Assembly: GCF_964340395.1 (NCBI RefSeq)
Contig: NC_135564.1
Span: 23,219,387 to 23,283,386 of the forward strand
DNA length: 64,000 nt
Direction: 5' to 3'
Origin: Glandiceps talaboti
Lineage: Eukaryota; Hemichordata; Enteropneusta; Spengelidae
A program made the translations under genes and the position numbers. The notes under the pieces were generated by a model. That model was not told the origin of the DNA and did not search any database. It saw only the letters and a program-made list of their open reading frames with translations. This document shows positions 35,122-44,699 of this stretch, piece after piece; position 1 is the stretch's first letter; each line of letters starts with the position of its first letter.

Positions 35122-36950
35122 TTTTATCGAAAGCCTCTGCCCAAAATGTAAGATGCCTGTTTAAAATCCAGGTAAATATTTTACTAAAGATACTTAAAAG
35201 AGAAATACCTCTATAGTTATATGGTACATTAATAGGTCCTTTCTTGTGAATAGGTACAATTATAGCTTTTGACCATTCTGTTGGAAATAACCCAGTGTCT
35301 AAAATTCTATTGAACAAAACATTTAAATATGGTACAAGAAAATGTGAACAGGTCTTCATAAATTCGCCCAAAACTTTATCAGGTCCTGGTGATTTACCAT
35401 TTTTCAGGTTTGCAATACTACATAAAATTTCCTCGTTTGCAACAGGACCATTCAGAATATCATAGGTCAAATCTCCTTCAATAGGGGAAACGTCATCAAC
35501 TGTAGATTCTAACAAATGGGTAAAATCATCCGATAAATGAAAAGGTGGGGTTTCAGAATCATTTTGGAACAGCTTACTAAAATAATTAAACCAAACATCT
35601 GGCAGAAGAGAAGGGGTGCGTGTTCTAAAAGAAGTAATTTTATGGAGAGTATGCCAGAAACGGGTTGGGTCGTTGATAGAAGTAGCCAACTGCTTTCTAC
35701 GAGTATCAAGAAATTTTCGTCTTTTTACATTACACATATTTTTAAACTCTGATCTCAGTCTGTTAAAACTATTGAGAAAACAAACGTTACCCTCAGAGCG
35801 AAATTTCCTCAAGCACCTAAACTTCTCCAATTTTAATTTTTTGCACTCTGAGTCAAACCAATCGGGTTGTTTTCGCTGGCGTTCTTTACCCAAGCTGTAC
35901 ACTTTCTTGACCATATTACACTTAGATGCTGCGTCATCAAAAATATGTTGAATGGCTGACACAAAATCGTCTACCTCAATATTGACATTCTCACTACAAT
36001 TGTTTAAAAGAGCAGTAGCGGAATCTGACTGACAATGATTAATGAAAGAATTTCTCTGAGCCTCGTTCCAAATGTACTTTTCTGCAATAGGCCTTTGCAG
36101 GATCCTGGGTTCTAACTGACGGCATAAAACTGAAGATAACTTAAAGTGAAGTGGAAAATGATCAGATTCAGTACGTAAACCAATAGAAAAATCACGAATC
36201 TCATTAAACATTTGAGTGGAAACCAAGATGTAGTCAACGACACTAGCCCCATTGTGTGAAATGCAGGTGAAATCACCTTTATTAGCATCTGACCCCGATC
36301 TACCATTTAAAATATGCAAATTATACGTAGAACAAGCAGTGAGCAAGGTGCGACCAAAAATGTTTACTGTGTTATCTTTTGAAGTGTGGGGCATATTGAA
36401 ACAATCTGTATTATAATTAGGCATATCATTGACTACATACTTGGGGTCATCATCAACAATGTAATCAGCTTCAGTGCCAGTACGTGCATTGAAATCCCCT
36501 GCCACAATGATGTCTACATCTGGCAGTTTAGAAATAACTTCTAACAATTGGGTTTCAAATAAGTCAACACCATTTTCCGACTGCAAATTGTGATAATATG
36601 TTGACTTTTCTGGGGGTATATATACCCCACAAATTAAAATGTCTTTGATATTGCTAATTAAATCTCCATTTATGAGAAGGAATAGACAATCTTTCATATC
36701 ACATCTGACTGGTGTAATATAAGGCAAAATATTTTCTTTTACAATAATAATGATACCACCGGAATATCTACCAGAAGCTGCTTTTCTTGGACGATATTTA
36801 CTGAAAACTTTAAAACCCGGAAATATATCGTCAAATTCCATATCACTTTCCGCCCAGGTTTCCACTAGAATAATTACATCATTGAGTAACAAATAGTTCG
36901 CAAAGTCAAAATCTTTTAATCTTGTTCTTGAGTCCTCTCACATTCCAAAA
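35093..36950 (-). pseudogene. LINE ORF2, endonuclease and start of reverse transcriptase
   Basis: A long open frame (about 600 codons) encodes an AP-like endonuclease: ILVETWAE near the start, GDFNAR at about residue 132, VVDYILVS near 219 and SDHFPL near 243. It continues with the linker and the first reverse transcriptase motifs (NGKSPGPDKV near 490, then IVPIHKKG and YNYRGISLLS). The true start lies further upstream in another frame: MFWNVRGLKNKIK at about 36950-36915, followed by a one-base slip in an A run (near 36913-36918) into DFDFANYLLLND. The frame ends at 35093, just after the finger motifs, so the palm with the catalytic aspartates is absent. The 599-codon frame itself is otherwise undamaged. 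Confidence 0.85.
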
Positions 36951-37158
36951 CATGATTTTCAACATTTTTGAGCCGTGGCCAATTCCCTATTCGGATGTGC
37001 ACATCTCTGGTTCTCTAGTACGGGATCTTGTAAACGGACGCTGGGGTGCAATGGAGACTGTACCTCGCCTGTATGTTTTCCGAGGGTTCTGACTTTCGGT
37101 ACTCCCGACAATACTTGAAACAGCAACTTCTTGTGCATTCTGTTGCGCAATATGTTCA

Positions 37159-37172
37159 TATTTGAGGGGAAT
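37159..37172. repeat. Target-site duplication, right copy
   Basis: TATTTGAGGGGAAT, identical to 34347-34360, on the 5' side of the minus-strand LINE. Confidence 0.85.
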
Positions 37173-37266
37173 CTCTCTCTATGAAGACTTTTCTTTTTTT
37201 ACTGTAAATATTTATTAACAATCAAAACATTAAGAGTAAATATTATTCGTCATTTTGTTTGTACAG

Positions 37267-37487
37267 GTGAAGTCACAATTTATACAGATACAAGCGAGAA
37301 TGAAATTCTTTATCCCAATGCTTTTAATTGCAAGAGATTTGGAGACTTTGGTCGCAGGTTTTGGCATGACCAGGATATCTTACCAGGTATCAAACGTTTC
37401 AGAGAGCAACTGCAGCGGATCATGGGACTTGCTGATTCTTTTAAGTTAAATATTGTTGAAATGCGTGACAATCTGCGTGCTATGGAG
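37267..37487 (+). CDS. ACP6: Histidine acid phosphatase (ACP6-like), third recognised exon
   Basis: This 221-bp exon follows the acceptor TTTGTACAG and ends before GTAGGT at 37488. GT at the start completes Gly with the G ending the exon at 13436-13521. It then reads EVTIYTDTSENEILYPNAF, NCKRFGDFGRRFWHDQDIL, PGIKRFREQLQRIMGLADSF and KLNIVEMRDNLRAMEV-like sequence (the last Val spans the donor; the coding part ends in GAG, phase 0). The order (I)YT...ENEILYPN followed by C is what vertebrate ACP6 has after its RSTN...LAGLF segment, and this supports ACP6 over prostatic-type acid phosphatases. The next exon, expected to encode the FILLDN...AH region, was not found before 64000. Confidence 0.85.
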
Positions 37488-37873
37488 GTAGGTGTAATCA
37501 AATTTACCATCCTGTCTGTCACCTGTCACACCTTGTCAGTAACCATAACTGATCTAATCTTTACTACCCAGAGTTTTGAAGGAACACTATCCCCTGATCA
37601 CCCAAGTTTAGGTATCAGCACAATTCATGATAACCCCACAGTCCTTTGCACCTGAGTGTATTCGGTATAGTGAGTATGACAATATACAGGTATTGTGACT
37701 ATCAAATAAACAAATAAACAAAACATTCATTCAATACTAATAATAGTTGTCTCTTCTGACAAATGCATCATCATATTAAATGTTTCTTTCTTGATATTTC
37801 AAACTTTTAATTTATTTCTTTGCTATGAAAGCACCCAAAGAAAATAATTTCTCTATAGACTAGTTACTTAAAC
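37488..37873. other. Start of ACP6-like intron 3
   Basis: The donor GTAGGT at 37488 opens the intron. No further ACP6-like exon was recognised in the remaining 26.5 kb, so this intron either fills the rest of the window or the following exons escaped detection. Confidence 0.45.
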
Positions 37874-38463
37874 AAAATGAGGATCAATACATGGTGCTAT
37901 GGCTTTTTATATATTAAATACCAAATAACTTAGAAACAAATGAAACTCGTCCAAATAAAGTACAAATTAAATCAAATTGAGGAAAGAAAAGTGACACATG
38001 TAGGATTCGAACCCACGTCCACTGAATACTAACAAGAGGGATCTAGCCAGCTGAGTTAACACGTCAACTGGTAGATTCTGTGTGTATTTATTTGGTATTT
38101 AATATATAAAAAGCTGTAACATCATGTATTGATCCTCATTGCTTTAGTATTAACGATTTTCTAAGTTGGAGACTCATAGGCAGGGACCCCCTGAATTCAC
38201 ATTTGGATTCTTAGGTTGAAAGGCTAATAGGTTAATGAGTATGGCTTCTCACCTGCCGAGGAATAGAAAGGTACACACCAGGACGACACACGGAATCTAC
38301 TACCCGGTATTTGACACGTTAGCTCAGCTGGCTAGAACACTCTTGTTAGCATTCAGGGGACATGGGTTCGAATCCTACACATGTCACTTTTCTTTCCTCA
38401 ATTTGATTTAATATGTACTTTATTTGGATGAGTTTCATTTGTTAAGTTATTTGGTATATAATA
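37874..38463. repeat. Two tRNA-derived SINE-like copies in inverted orientation
   Basis: The right copy (+, about 38286-38463) has a tRNA-like head: A-box TAGCTCAGCTGG at 38320-38331 and B-box GGTTCGAATCC at 38365-38375, with a nearly complete acceptor pairing. Its anticodon stem does not pair. The body then reads TCAATTTGATTTAATATGTA and TTAAGTTATTTGGTAT. The left copy (-, about 37910-38086) is its reverse complement, with the B-box complement at 38003-38013. Tail sequence (AATATATAAAAAGC then CATGTATTGATCCTCAT) occurs at 38097-38142 and inverted at 37877-37925. I interpret this as a SINE pair or foldback. Confidence 0.65.
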
Positions 38464-38509
38464 TTTTATATATACATTTGTATATATATAAGACAATACC
38501 ACAACAACA

Positions 38510-38842
38510 GCAACAAGACCACACCCATGGCAAATGATGGACAGGTGTATATTGCAAAGATAAAAATAAGGATGGTTAGGCAAGTGGATAAACATCCAAA
38601 TAGTAAATGCACATATGCCTAGCAGCAAGACCGTGCCCATAGCAACATTGAAATTATGAAGAATAATTTAAAAATAACAACAAGGATGGTTAAGCAAGTG
38701 GATAAACTTTCAAAAAATTGATGTAATTCACCCAGCATACTGCCCATTCCAACAGTAAAATTATGGTGTGTATAACATTTTAACAATAAACCCATTTAAA
38801 GTCTTCAGTTGTGTTACAACACCATTGGCACTATTTTTTATT
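38510..38842 (+). repeat. Dispersed repeat family A, 3' part
   Basis: GCAACAAGACCACACCCATG-type units end in CAGTTGTGTTACAACACCAT then TGGCACTATTTTT, the same terminal block as at 6750-6785 and 13320-13350. Confidence 0.65.
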
Positions 38843-38989
38843 TAGATTTACAGAATACACTTCTGATGAATTAGATTTGAAATCATGCCAAAAATGTGAA
38901 CTAGTGATGCCTTGTCCATAACTCACCTACATAACAAAGAACGATATTTACTATTTAGACAAAATCACACTCAACAATTTAATGACACA

Positions 38990-39075
38990 AATATGTCATT
39001 GGGTTGTCGTTGGCTGAGCGGTTAGCTCATAGGCTTCTTAACTCTACAGCCTCAGTTTGAACTCGTCAAGTGTTG
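38990..39075 (+). repeat. tRNA-like sequence, decayed SINE head
   Basis: A-box-like TGGCTGAGCGGTTAGC at 39011 and B-box-like AGTTTGAACTC at 39054 are spaced as in tRNA genes with a long variable region or a derived SINE. The B-box departs from GGTTCGANNCC and no acceptor stem was convincing, so a functional tRNA is unlikely. Confidence 0.4.
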
Positions 39076-39522
39076 GTTGGGTTTGATTAAAATTTAACCA
39101 TGTCTGTATCTTCGTAAGGAGGATGCTTAGTTTTACACTGCCAAACAATGCAGGTTTTCCCTAGGTATAACTACTGCTTCTTTAATGCTTAGGGCACTAG
39201 GGCACTGCCCTTGTAGCAACCATTCAACAAATTGCAGAATTTATTTGGACAAGTAAAGATTATTATTAGTCCCCAAAAAGCACTGCCTGGAGGGGATTTA
39301 TACGTTTGGTTCAGTCTGGCATGCACCAACTGATTTCAACCAAACCTGGCATAAAGGTAACATACATATGCACGCCACTTTGTTTTACAACTGAATCAAA
39401 TATGACTGAATGGTACAATATGCATCATAACTTTGGAGCTACATACCATACTTGCTCGTGTTAACGCCCTGGGCGGATTTCACCCGCCCACACTATCAAC
39501 TGGTGGATAGGCGGTTAACCAT

Positions 39523-39683
39523 GTTTCCTATATAAAACCATGTCTGATATTTACTGTAAATGTTGCAAATGCAAACAAAACAGACTGATAAAAATCTCTG
39601 ATGATACATAATAGTTCCAGAGAACTAGTAGTGTTGCAATTGTCTGGAAACAGCATAATAATTAAGTGCACAAAAATGAAGCA
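39523..39683. repeat. Long direct repeat, left copy (161 bp)
   Basis: It begins GTTTCCTATATAAAACCATG and ends AAAAATGAAGCA. It is about 97 percent identical to 44541-44699, with one 2-bp length difference and a few substitutions. The pair encloses the DIRS-like remnant. Confidence 0.85.
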
Positions 39684-40074
39684 TTTGACACACACATCCA
39701 GATAAGTTAGAAAACGAATGTTTAATGGAAATAAAATAATACTCTAAAGCAATAATACAAGACACACATAACAAAGGCAAAGGTAACTACATGTCAAATA
39801 AATCCAGCATAAACCAAAACCACTTTGGGCAGAGGGCACTACTGATCTGGTCGATGGCAAGATGGGTGAGTATGAATTGTGGTGCCAGTTGAGGCAAGTT
39901 GGGGGCCTGTTGGAGGCCGAGCAATGCCAGTTGGAGGTGAATGGGGGCAGAAGTACGAAGTACGGTCCCCAAAACTGAGGGGTGGAAATGCCAGGACCAG
40001 ACTGAAGTACCCCCATGAGATGAGAGGTAGAATTTGTAATTTGTGCGAATTTGTAGTGTTTTAATGAAGTTTTT
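39684..40074. other. Sequence between direct repeat and foldback-bearing repeat
   Basis: Open frames at 39744-40151 (minus) have no recognisable similarity. If the flanking direct repeats belong to the retroelement, this could be part of its 3' untranslated region. Confidence 0.3.
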
Positions 40075-41766
40075 AGCTCCGCTGTCAGCGAAAGCTGAAA
40101 GCGTAGCTTTAGGTATAGGTTGTACAGAGTATAGAGAGTAGAGTGAATCATAGGTGTCCGTCAAACTTTTATATTTTCATTATCTACTCCAAAAGTGACA
40201 GTCGGAATTTTCGATATTTGGTGTGCATGTTCCCTGGGGGGAGGCTATTCAGATTTGTTCATGCCAAGTTGATCTGTGCCATTTTTAATTTTTTATGATT
40301 TTTTTTCATAAAATGTCATTTTCATCATCTCCTTGAAAACTTCTTGTCAGATTGCTTTGATATCTGGTGTGTTGATGCGCAGGGGTAGCTTACTTAGATT
40401 TGTTAATTTCAAGTCAGCACGTCTTCTTTTCTATTTTTTATGATTTTTTTTTTTGTAATTTAAAAAAAAAATGAATATGTTAATGAGCATTATGACCGCC
40501 GCCATATTGGAAATCAGTCCGCGAGACTTTAGATAAACTGCAACTTTTCAAAAGACACTATTGACGTCAAACAAGCAATGTAATATGTGCTGTAGTCTTA
40601 ATTCTACGCATTGTGCGCCCAAATGACAAATATTTGTTCGAAACAGGGTTGTAAACTTCAAATCCAAATTCTCCACCCTCCTACAGAATGGTTCATTCCA
40701 GTATACGCACCTCACGATCAAGTGAGCTCTATGAGAAGTCCATGCCTGAACTGAAGTGTATGGGACGATTTTTGACAGAGTCAGTCGTCAATAAAAACGA
40801 TAATACTCTTTCTAAAATTATCACATTTTGAAAGGGAAAGTACTTTGTGGTTCATTTATGGAGTTTTGTTTTTGTACGATCAATCTTGGTGGCAAAATTA
40901 CTGATGTGGTAGTTCCGTACGGCGACAATCTCAAGTACCCGGATGCACGATGGACTAACCCGGAAGCAAGTCGTTGCCAGCCATACGTTACAGTGGTAAC
41001 ATCGTCCGAGAAATCGCTGCGTTCAGAGTGTCATTATTCACAGAATTGTTTTTTTCGAGTGAAAACCTGTCTTGAATTGTATAACTCTAACAAATGAAGA
41101 CATGTCAAGTTATATTTTGAAAGTTGTATCGCTAGTTTGAGACGATTTCCTCACGTACTATCGAGGCTTGGACCTTACTCCAGTTCAGCGGGAAGTTTAG
41201 CCAGTCTGATAATTCTTTCTGGTTTAGTTTACAACACTTTTGATCACACAGATTTTGTTTTTGTGATGAAAAGAAATTTAAAAAAAGATCACTTCAACCA
41301 TTTCGTTGTGTTTTCTTTATGAACGAGTGTTACCACTGTAACGTATGGCTGAGAATGACTCTCTTCCGGGTACTTGGGATTGTCGCCGTACGGAAACTAA
41401 GATGGCGATTAATACATTTCTTCCCTATTCCCATTTTAAAGCTGTAAGACACTGGAATTATTTATAGCCAACCTCAAAATCTTCTTTTTTTTTCTTTTTC
41501 TTGTGTGCATTTCCAAGTCATTTTTTTTTCTGAGATTTTGTGCAATTTTTCATAACAGTAGATTTTTGTTATAAAATGGTGACTATGGTATAAAAGTACA
41601 ATACATTATCATCTTCTGTGTAAAATGTGTTTTATAGTGAGACATCATATGAAACCAGTAACCACTTTATTACATCGCTAAAACAAAACTGCATAGTGAA
41701 GAACTGAACCACTTCTACATGTCACCAAAGTAAAAAAAAAATTTTAAAAAACCAAACAGCGGAGCT
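40075..41766. repeat. 1.7-kb repeat with short inverted ends and an internal foldback
   Basis: AGCTCCGCTGT at 40075-40085 is matched by ACAGCGGAGCT at 41756-41766. Inside, 40911-41002 and 41324-41398 form an imperfect inverted repeat. Both arms share CCGTACGGCGACAAT, AAGTACCCGG and CAGCCATACGTTACAGTGGT when one is reverse complemented, and the left arm carries about 20 extra bases. The early part (40180-40500) has TTTGATATCTGGTGTG-like and T-rich units. No transposase was recognised; the frame 40828-41097 simply runs through the left arm. Confidence 0.5.
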
Positions 41767-41790
41767 ATTCTGACCGATAGGTCGCTTGTT
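41566..41790. repeat. Dispersed repeat family D, copy 1
   Basis: TAAAATGGTGACTATGGTAT, CATCATATGAAACCAGTAAC and CCGATAGGTCGCTTGTT are shared in the same order with 50260-50490. The copy runs past the 41766 inverted end, which weakens the idea that 41766 is a true element terminus. Confidence 0.7.
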
Positions 41791-42298
41791 TACGTTTTTT
41801 GAATGGCCGTCGAAGTGAGTGACCGCCAGCATCAGACTGAGGTCTGACGTACGGCCACATCAACTGAAGTGACGAAGTTTCACGGCCCAGGAGGACTGGG
41901 CTGGAGCCGGAGCCTGTGACTGGGAGGAAACAACGACTAGCCGAAATGAAGACACTTCCCGCCGTCAGAGGGCATAGGGCCCTACCGCCAAGGTGAAAGT
42001 GGCTACGCCGAAATGACACCAGTCCACGAACCCAGCAAGGGAGGGGATGGGATCTCCACGGAACCGGAGGGGAAAGGGTGTCGGGGATCGAAATGCGTGA
42101 ACGGACAACAGCAGGGGGCGAGATGAAGGGGTGAACCGCCGGCAAGTGTTGTTCATCACGCAGGACCAAATGACAGCAGAGCTGCGCACCTGAGGGGGCG
42201 AGTGCTGACTGGGGGAGTATGAGTGCACGGGTGTGCTGAATGGTGGCCAGCCGCATGTTTAGGACCTACCAACTCTTCATGCCCGAACAAAAGAAAAT
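41791..42298 (-). other. GC-rich region after the recombinase fragment, unidentified
   Basis: Frames at 41765-42256 and 41965-42228 (minus) are open but match nothing I recognise. By position this should hold the catalytic half of the tyrosine recombinase (the R...HxxR...Y region) of the DIRS-like element, but those motifs are not visible in any frame. The stretch may be a rearranged or foreign segment. Confidence 0.35.
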
Positions 42299-42754
42299 CT
42301 AAAATTTCGGACCTGGCCTCGCACTAAAAACCAGAGAAAAAACCTTTACCAGGCAAAAACTCTGGAAAAGCGTTAGGCGGTTGTCCCCTTGTGTACGACG
42401 GATTCCGCGGATGACGTGTTGAAGTCGCAGGAGTGGTTGCCCCGATGTAGAGAGCAATGGATTTGGAAGCCCTGCCTGAACGTAGTGGTTACCGACCCCA
42501 GCCAAATACACCTTGATGGTTTTGTATGAGAGCCGAAGTGTGTGAGCACAATAGGAGACGAAGTAGATAAGTATCTCCTCGGAGATGTCAGGGTAAGCAG
42601 GCGATGGACCGGCGCTGTCGAAGAGAGCGGTAAAATGTAGCCATGCTTGTAGGCCGGTGTTGTAGGATGACCTGGTTCTCGATCCCAGTGCTGATAATTG
42701 GTATGATGAGATAGCCTGGTTTAGGTGAAGAGCACGTTGGAGGGTAGGGGGCAC
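42299..42754 (-). pseudogene. DIRS/Ngaro-like tyrosine recombinase, N-terminal domain only
   Basis: A 151-codon frame reads like the core-binding (SAM-like) domain of retroelement tyrosine recombinases: AISSYQLSALGSRTRSSYNTG, then LQAWLHFTALF, then a helix with LSYKTIKVYLAGVGNHYVQ and the characteristic QHVIRGIRRTQGDNRLTLF. These elements integrate by a recombinase in place of an integrase. The frame ends soon afterwards with unrelated residues and a stop at 42299, and the catalytic Arg/His/Arg/Tyr domain is not found. It follows the reverse transcriptase/RNase H segment on the same strand, which is the DIRS order. Confidence 0.75.
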
Positions 42755-42798
42755 GGCTTGGCGGCTGCTCCAGGTGCTACTTGTCGGAAACGCTGTAT

Positions 42799-43562
42799 CT
42801 AAAAACGAGAAAGAGAATCGGCGATTGTGTTAGTATTACCGGGGATGAATGCTGCGGAATACGCAAAACTGCAGGTGGCAGCCACTAGAACTAATCGGCG
42901 CATAAGCATCATGATCACTTGTGACTTTGATCGGCCCTTGTTAATGATATGCACTGTTGCGAGGTTATAAGAATGAAAAACAATGCGCTTTCGTGACCAA
43001 CTATCCCCCCACAGTACACTTGCTACTACAATCGGATATAGTTCCTGAAAGGCAATGGAGAGAGAAGGGTTAGAGTCAAGCCTGAGGTCATGTGCCCAGT
43101 GTCCCTGGAACCACTGTCCTTGGTAGTATCCACCGTAGCCTAGACCGCTAGCGTCGGTGTACAGATCCATGCTCGGTGATGGGGTTGGCGCGTCATCCAG
43201 AAATAGCGAGACACCGTTCCAATGTGATGCAAAGTGGAGCCACATGCGGATGTCTTGCTTGCAGTTGTGTGAGAGTTTGACGTAATGATGGAGGTGCTTG
43301 ACTGATGTAGACAGTTCGATGAGGTATGAGACGAATGTGTGCCCCAGGGGCACCACCCGTGCTGCGAAGTTCAAGTGACCCAGAAGACTGAGAATGTCTC
43401 TCTTCATGCATGAAGAGCACCCAAGAAATGACGTGAGGAGTGCTTGCAAGCGGTCTAATTTGTCGAGTGGAAGGCGGGCTTCCATGAGTTTGTTGTTTAG
43501 AAGAATGCCGAGGTATTCGAGAATGCATGTAGGACCCTCCGTCTTATGTTTAGATATTGAGT
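42799..43562 (-). pseudogene. DIRS/Ngaro-like reverse transcriptase C-terminus and RNase H
   Basis: The frame begins upstream of the listed Met with TEGPTCILEYLGILLNNK, then LMEARLPLDKLDRLQALL, the connection after the reverse transcriptase palm. RNase H follows: MDLYTDASGLGYGGYYQGQW (first Asp), FQELYPIVVASVLWG (Glu), and HSYNLATVHIINKGRSKS, where related elements have Cys-Asp-Asn. Here the Asp is replaced by Tyr, removing a metal-binding residue. IPGNTNTIADSLSRF ends the domain. The element is therefore dead for RNase H activity even where the frame is open. Confidence 0.8.
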
Positions 43563-44050
43563 CTGTGGAAAATGGACAGCAGTGAGGTCATGGTTCGATG
43601 TGCGTTACTGGACACCTTGTCGACGGTGAGGAAGTCATCCAGGAGGTGGAATATGACGTGGATGTTGTAATTATGTTCAGCAATCCAGCAAATAGCTGTT
43701 GGTGACCTTGGCGCTGTTGCGCGGCGACGAAAGGTCTAAAATCAGTCTCTTCTTCTTTGAATATTTTTTGTCAACGACGCCGAGGGGACTGCAGCGAAAC
43801 TCGGGAAATGGCGGACAGTTGAAGGGACCGATCATGTAACCTTTCCGTACCTTTTCCTCAAGCTGAATTGAAACAACGTTTGCCTGGTTGCATGCCGAAA
43901 GCAGGTTTTGGGCGACGTAGGTGTCGCGCGGTAGTGTAGTGACCCCCATATGGAAACCGTTGGTGAGACCCGAAATCAAGTGGGTGACGAAATCACGGTC
44001 TGGGTGTGTAGTTAGTTCAAGGTCGAGAGCCGTAATGTCAACAGGAGTGG
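43563..44050 (-). pseudogene. DIRS/Ngaro-like reverse transcriptase, broken
   Basis: The frame 43677-44045 gives TPVDITALDLEL, then GLTNGFHMGV, IGPFNCPPFPEFRCSPLGVV and KKKRLILDLSSPRNS, the reverse transcriptase finger region of DIRS-type elements. It then changes frame near 43690 to ICWIAEHNYNI and LLDDFLTVD, the catalytic Asp-Asp motif. The motif A region (normally about 70 residues with an FDIxxAYR block) is missing between them, so an internal deletion has occurred. A stop and frameshift near 43550 separate this from the RNase H frame. Confidence 0.75.
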
Positions 44051-44060
44051 AGGGGCGGAG

Positions 44061-44540
44061 TCATTGTTTGTTGGTGTTTTGCATATGGGTGCATTGCCCA
44101 GTTGACAGCCCATGGTTTTCTGAGTAGCAGCGGGTGCAGGCATGTAGTCGGTTACAGCTTACCTGGCTGCAGCCATTCTTGGCGTTAAAGTTATTGCAAA
44201 TTTCCTTTCCGCGGAACTTGATGCGAGGGTGCTCTTGGCGGTCCAGGTCAGCGGAACCAGAAGTTGACGAGAAAGCGGAACCGGAAGTCGATGAGAAAGT
44301 GCTTCCGGTTGTCGTTGTAGTGGGAGCAGCCAGTTGGTTACAAAAACCTGTTGTGTGGCTGAGGCTGTTACAGATCCGACAGGCGTTGGATTTCTGCCCA
44401 GCGAAAATTGAACAAAATAAATTGTTCTCGCGTTTGGACCAGTCTGCCTTAATGTTATGTAGTTCCAGTAGCACTGCTGCCCGGGCAGAGAATGCATGGT
44501 GATATTCATAGAAGGTGAGGCCCGAGTAACGAGTGGCCAC
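44061..44540 (-). pseudogene. DIRS/Ngaro-like Gag C-terminal fragment
   Basis: The open frame 44061-44687 is Gag-like from about residue 50, beginning at the junction at 44540. It reads FYEYHHAFSARAAVLLELHN, ADWSKRENNLFCSIFAGQ, then a cysteine-rich CRICNSLSHTTGFC. A serine/threonine-rich stretch follows, then a CCCH-like finger (CNNFNAKNGCSQVSCNRLH) followed by CTRCYSENHG. The first 50 codons come from the 160-bp direct repeat and are not Gag. The N-terminal Gag is thus truncated at the repeat junction. The stop lies just before the reverse transcriptase frame. Confidence 0.7.
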
Positions 44541-44699
44541 GTTTCCTATATAAAACCATGTCTGATATTTACTGTAAATGTTGCAAATGCAAACAAAACA
44601 GACTGATAAAAATCTGATGATACATAATAGTTCCAGAGAATTAGTAGTGTTGTAATTGTCTGGAAACAGCATAATAATTAAGTGCATAAAAATGAAGCA
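44541..44699. repeat. Long direct repeat, right copy (159 bp)
   Basis: Direct-orientation partner of 39523-39683. It abuts the truncated Gag at 44540. Confidence 0.85.

Larger units (their letters stand above)
34361..37158 (-). mobile_element. LINE insertion with 14-bp target-site duplication
   Basis: This 2.8-kb non-LTR retrotransposon lies on the minus strand inside intron 2, ending about 100 bp before exon 37267-37487. Perfect 14-bp direct repeats at 34347-34360 and 37159-37172 define it exactly. It holds a possible ORF1 tail or 5' leader (36959-37158), a frameshifted ORF2 start and a deleted reverse transcriptase. The 3' end has no poly(A) tract. It belongs to a different family from the LINE at 1500-4870, judging from its endonuclease sequence and C-terminal zinc knuckle. 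Confidence 0.85.

Noticed and set aside
38313-38386. A functional tRNA gene
   Set aside because: A and B boxes and the acceptor stem are present, but the anticodon stem does not pair and an inverted copy with a shared tail lies nearby, which fits a SINE better.
40828-41097. An 89-codon frame as a host exon
   Set aside because: It crosses the left arm of the foldback and has no recognisable domain or matching splice phase with the ACP6-like gene.
41765-42256. A 163-codon frame as a real protein or as the catalytic half of the tyrosine recombinase
   Set aside because: None of the Arg/His/Arg/Tyr motifs is visible in any frame, and the composition is that of a GC-rich non-coding stretch.
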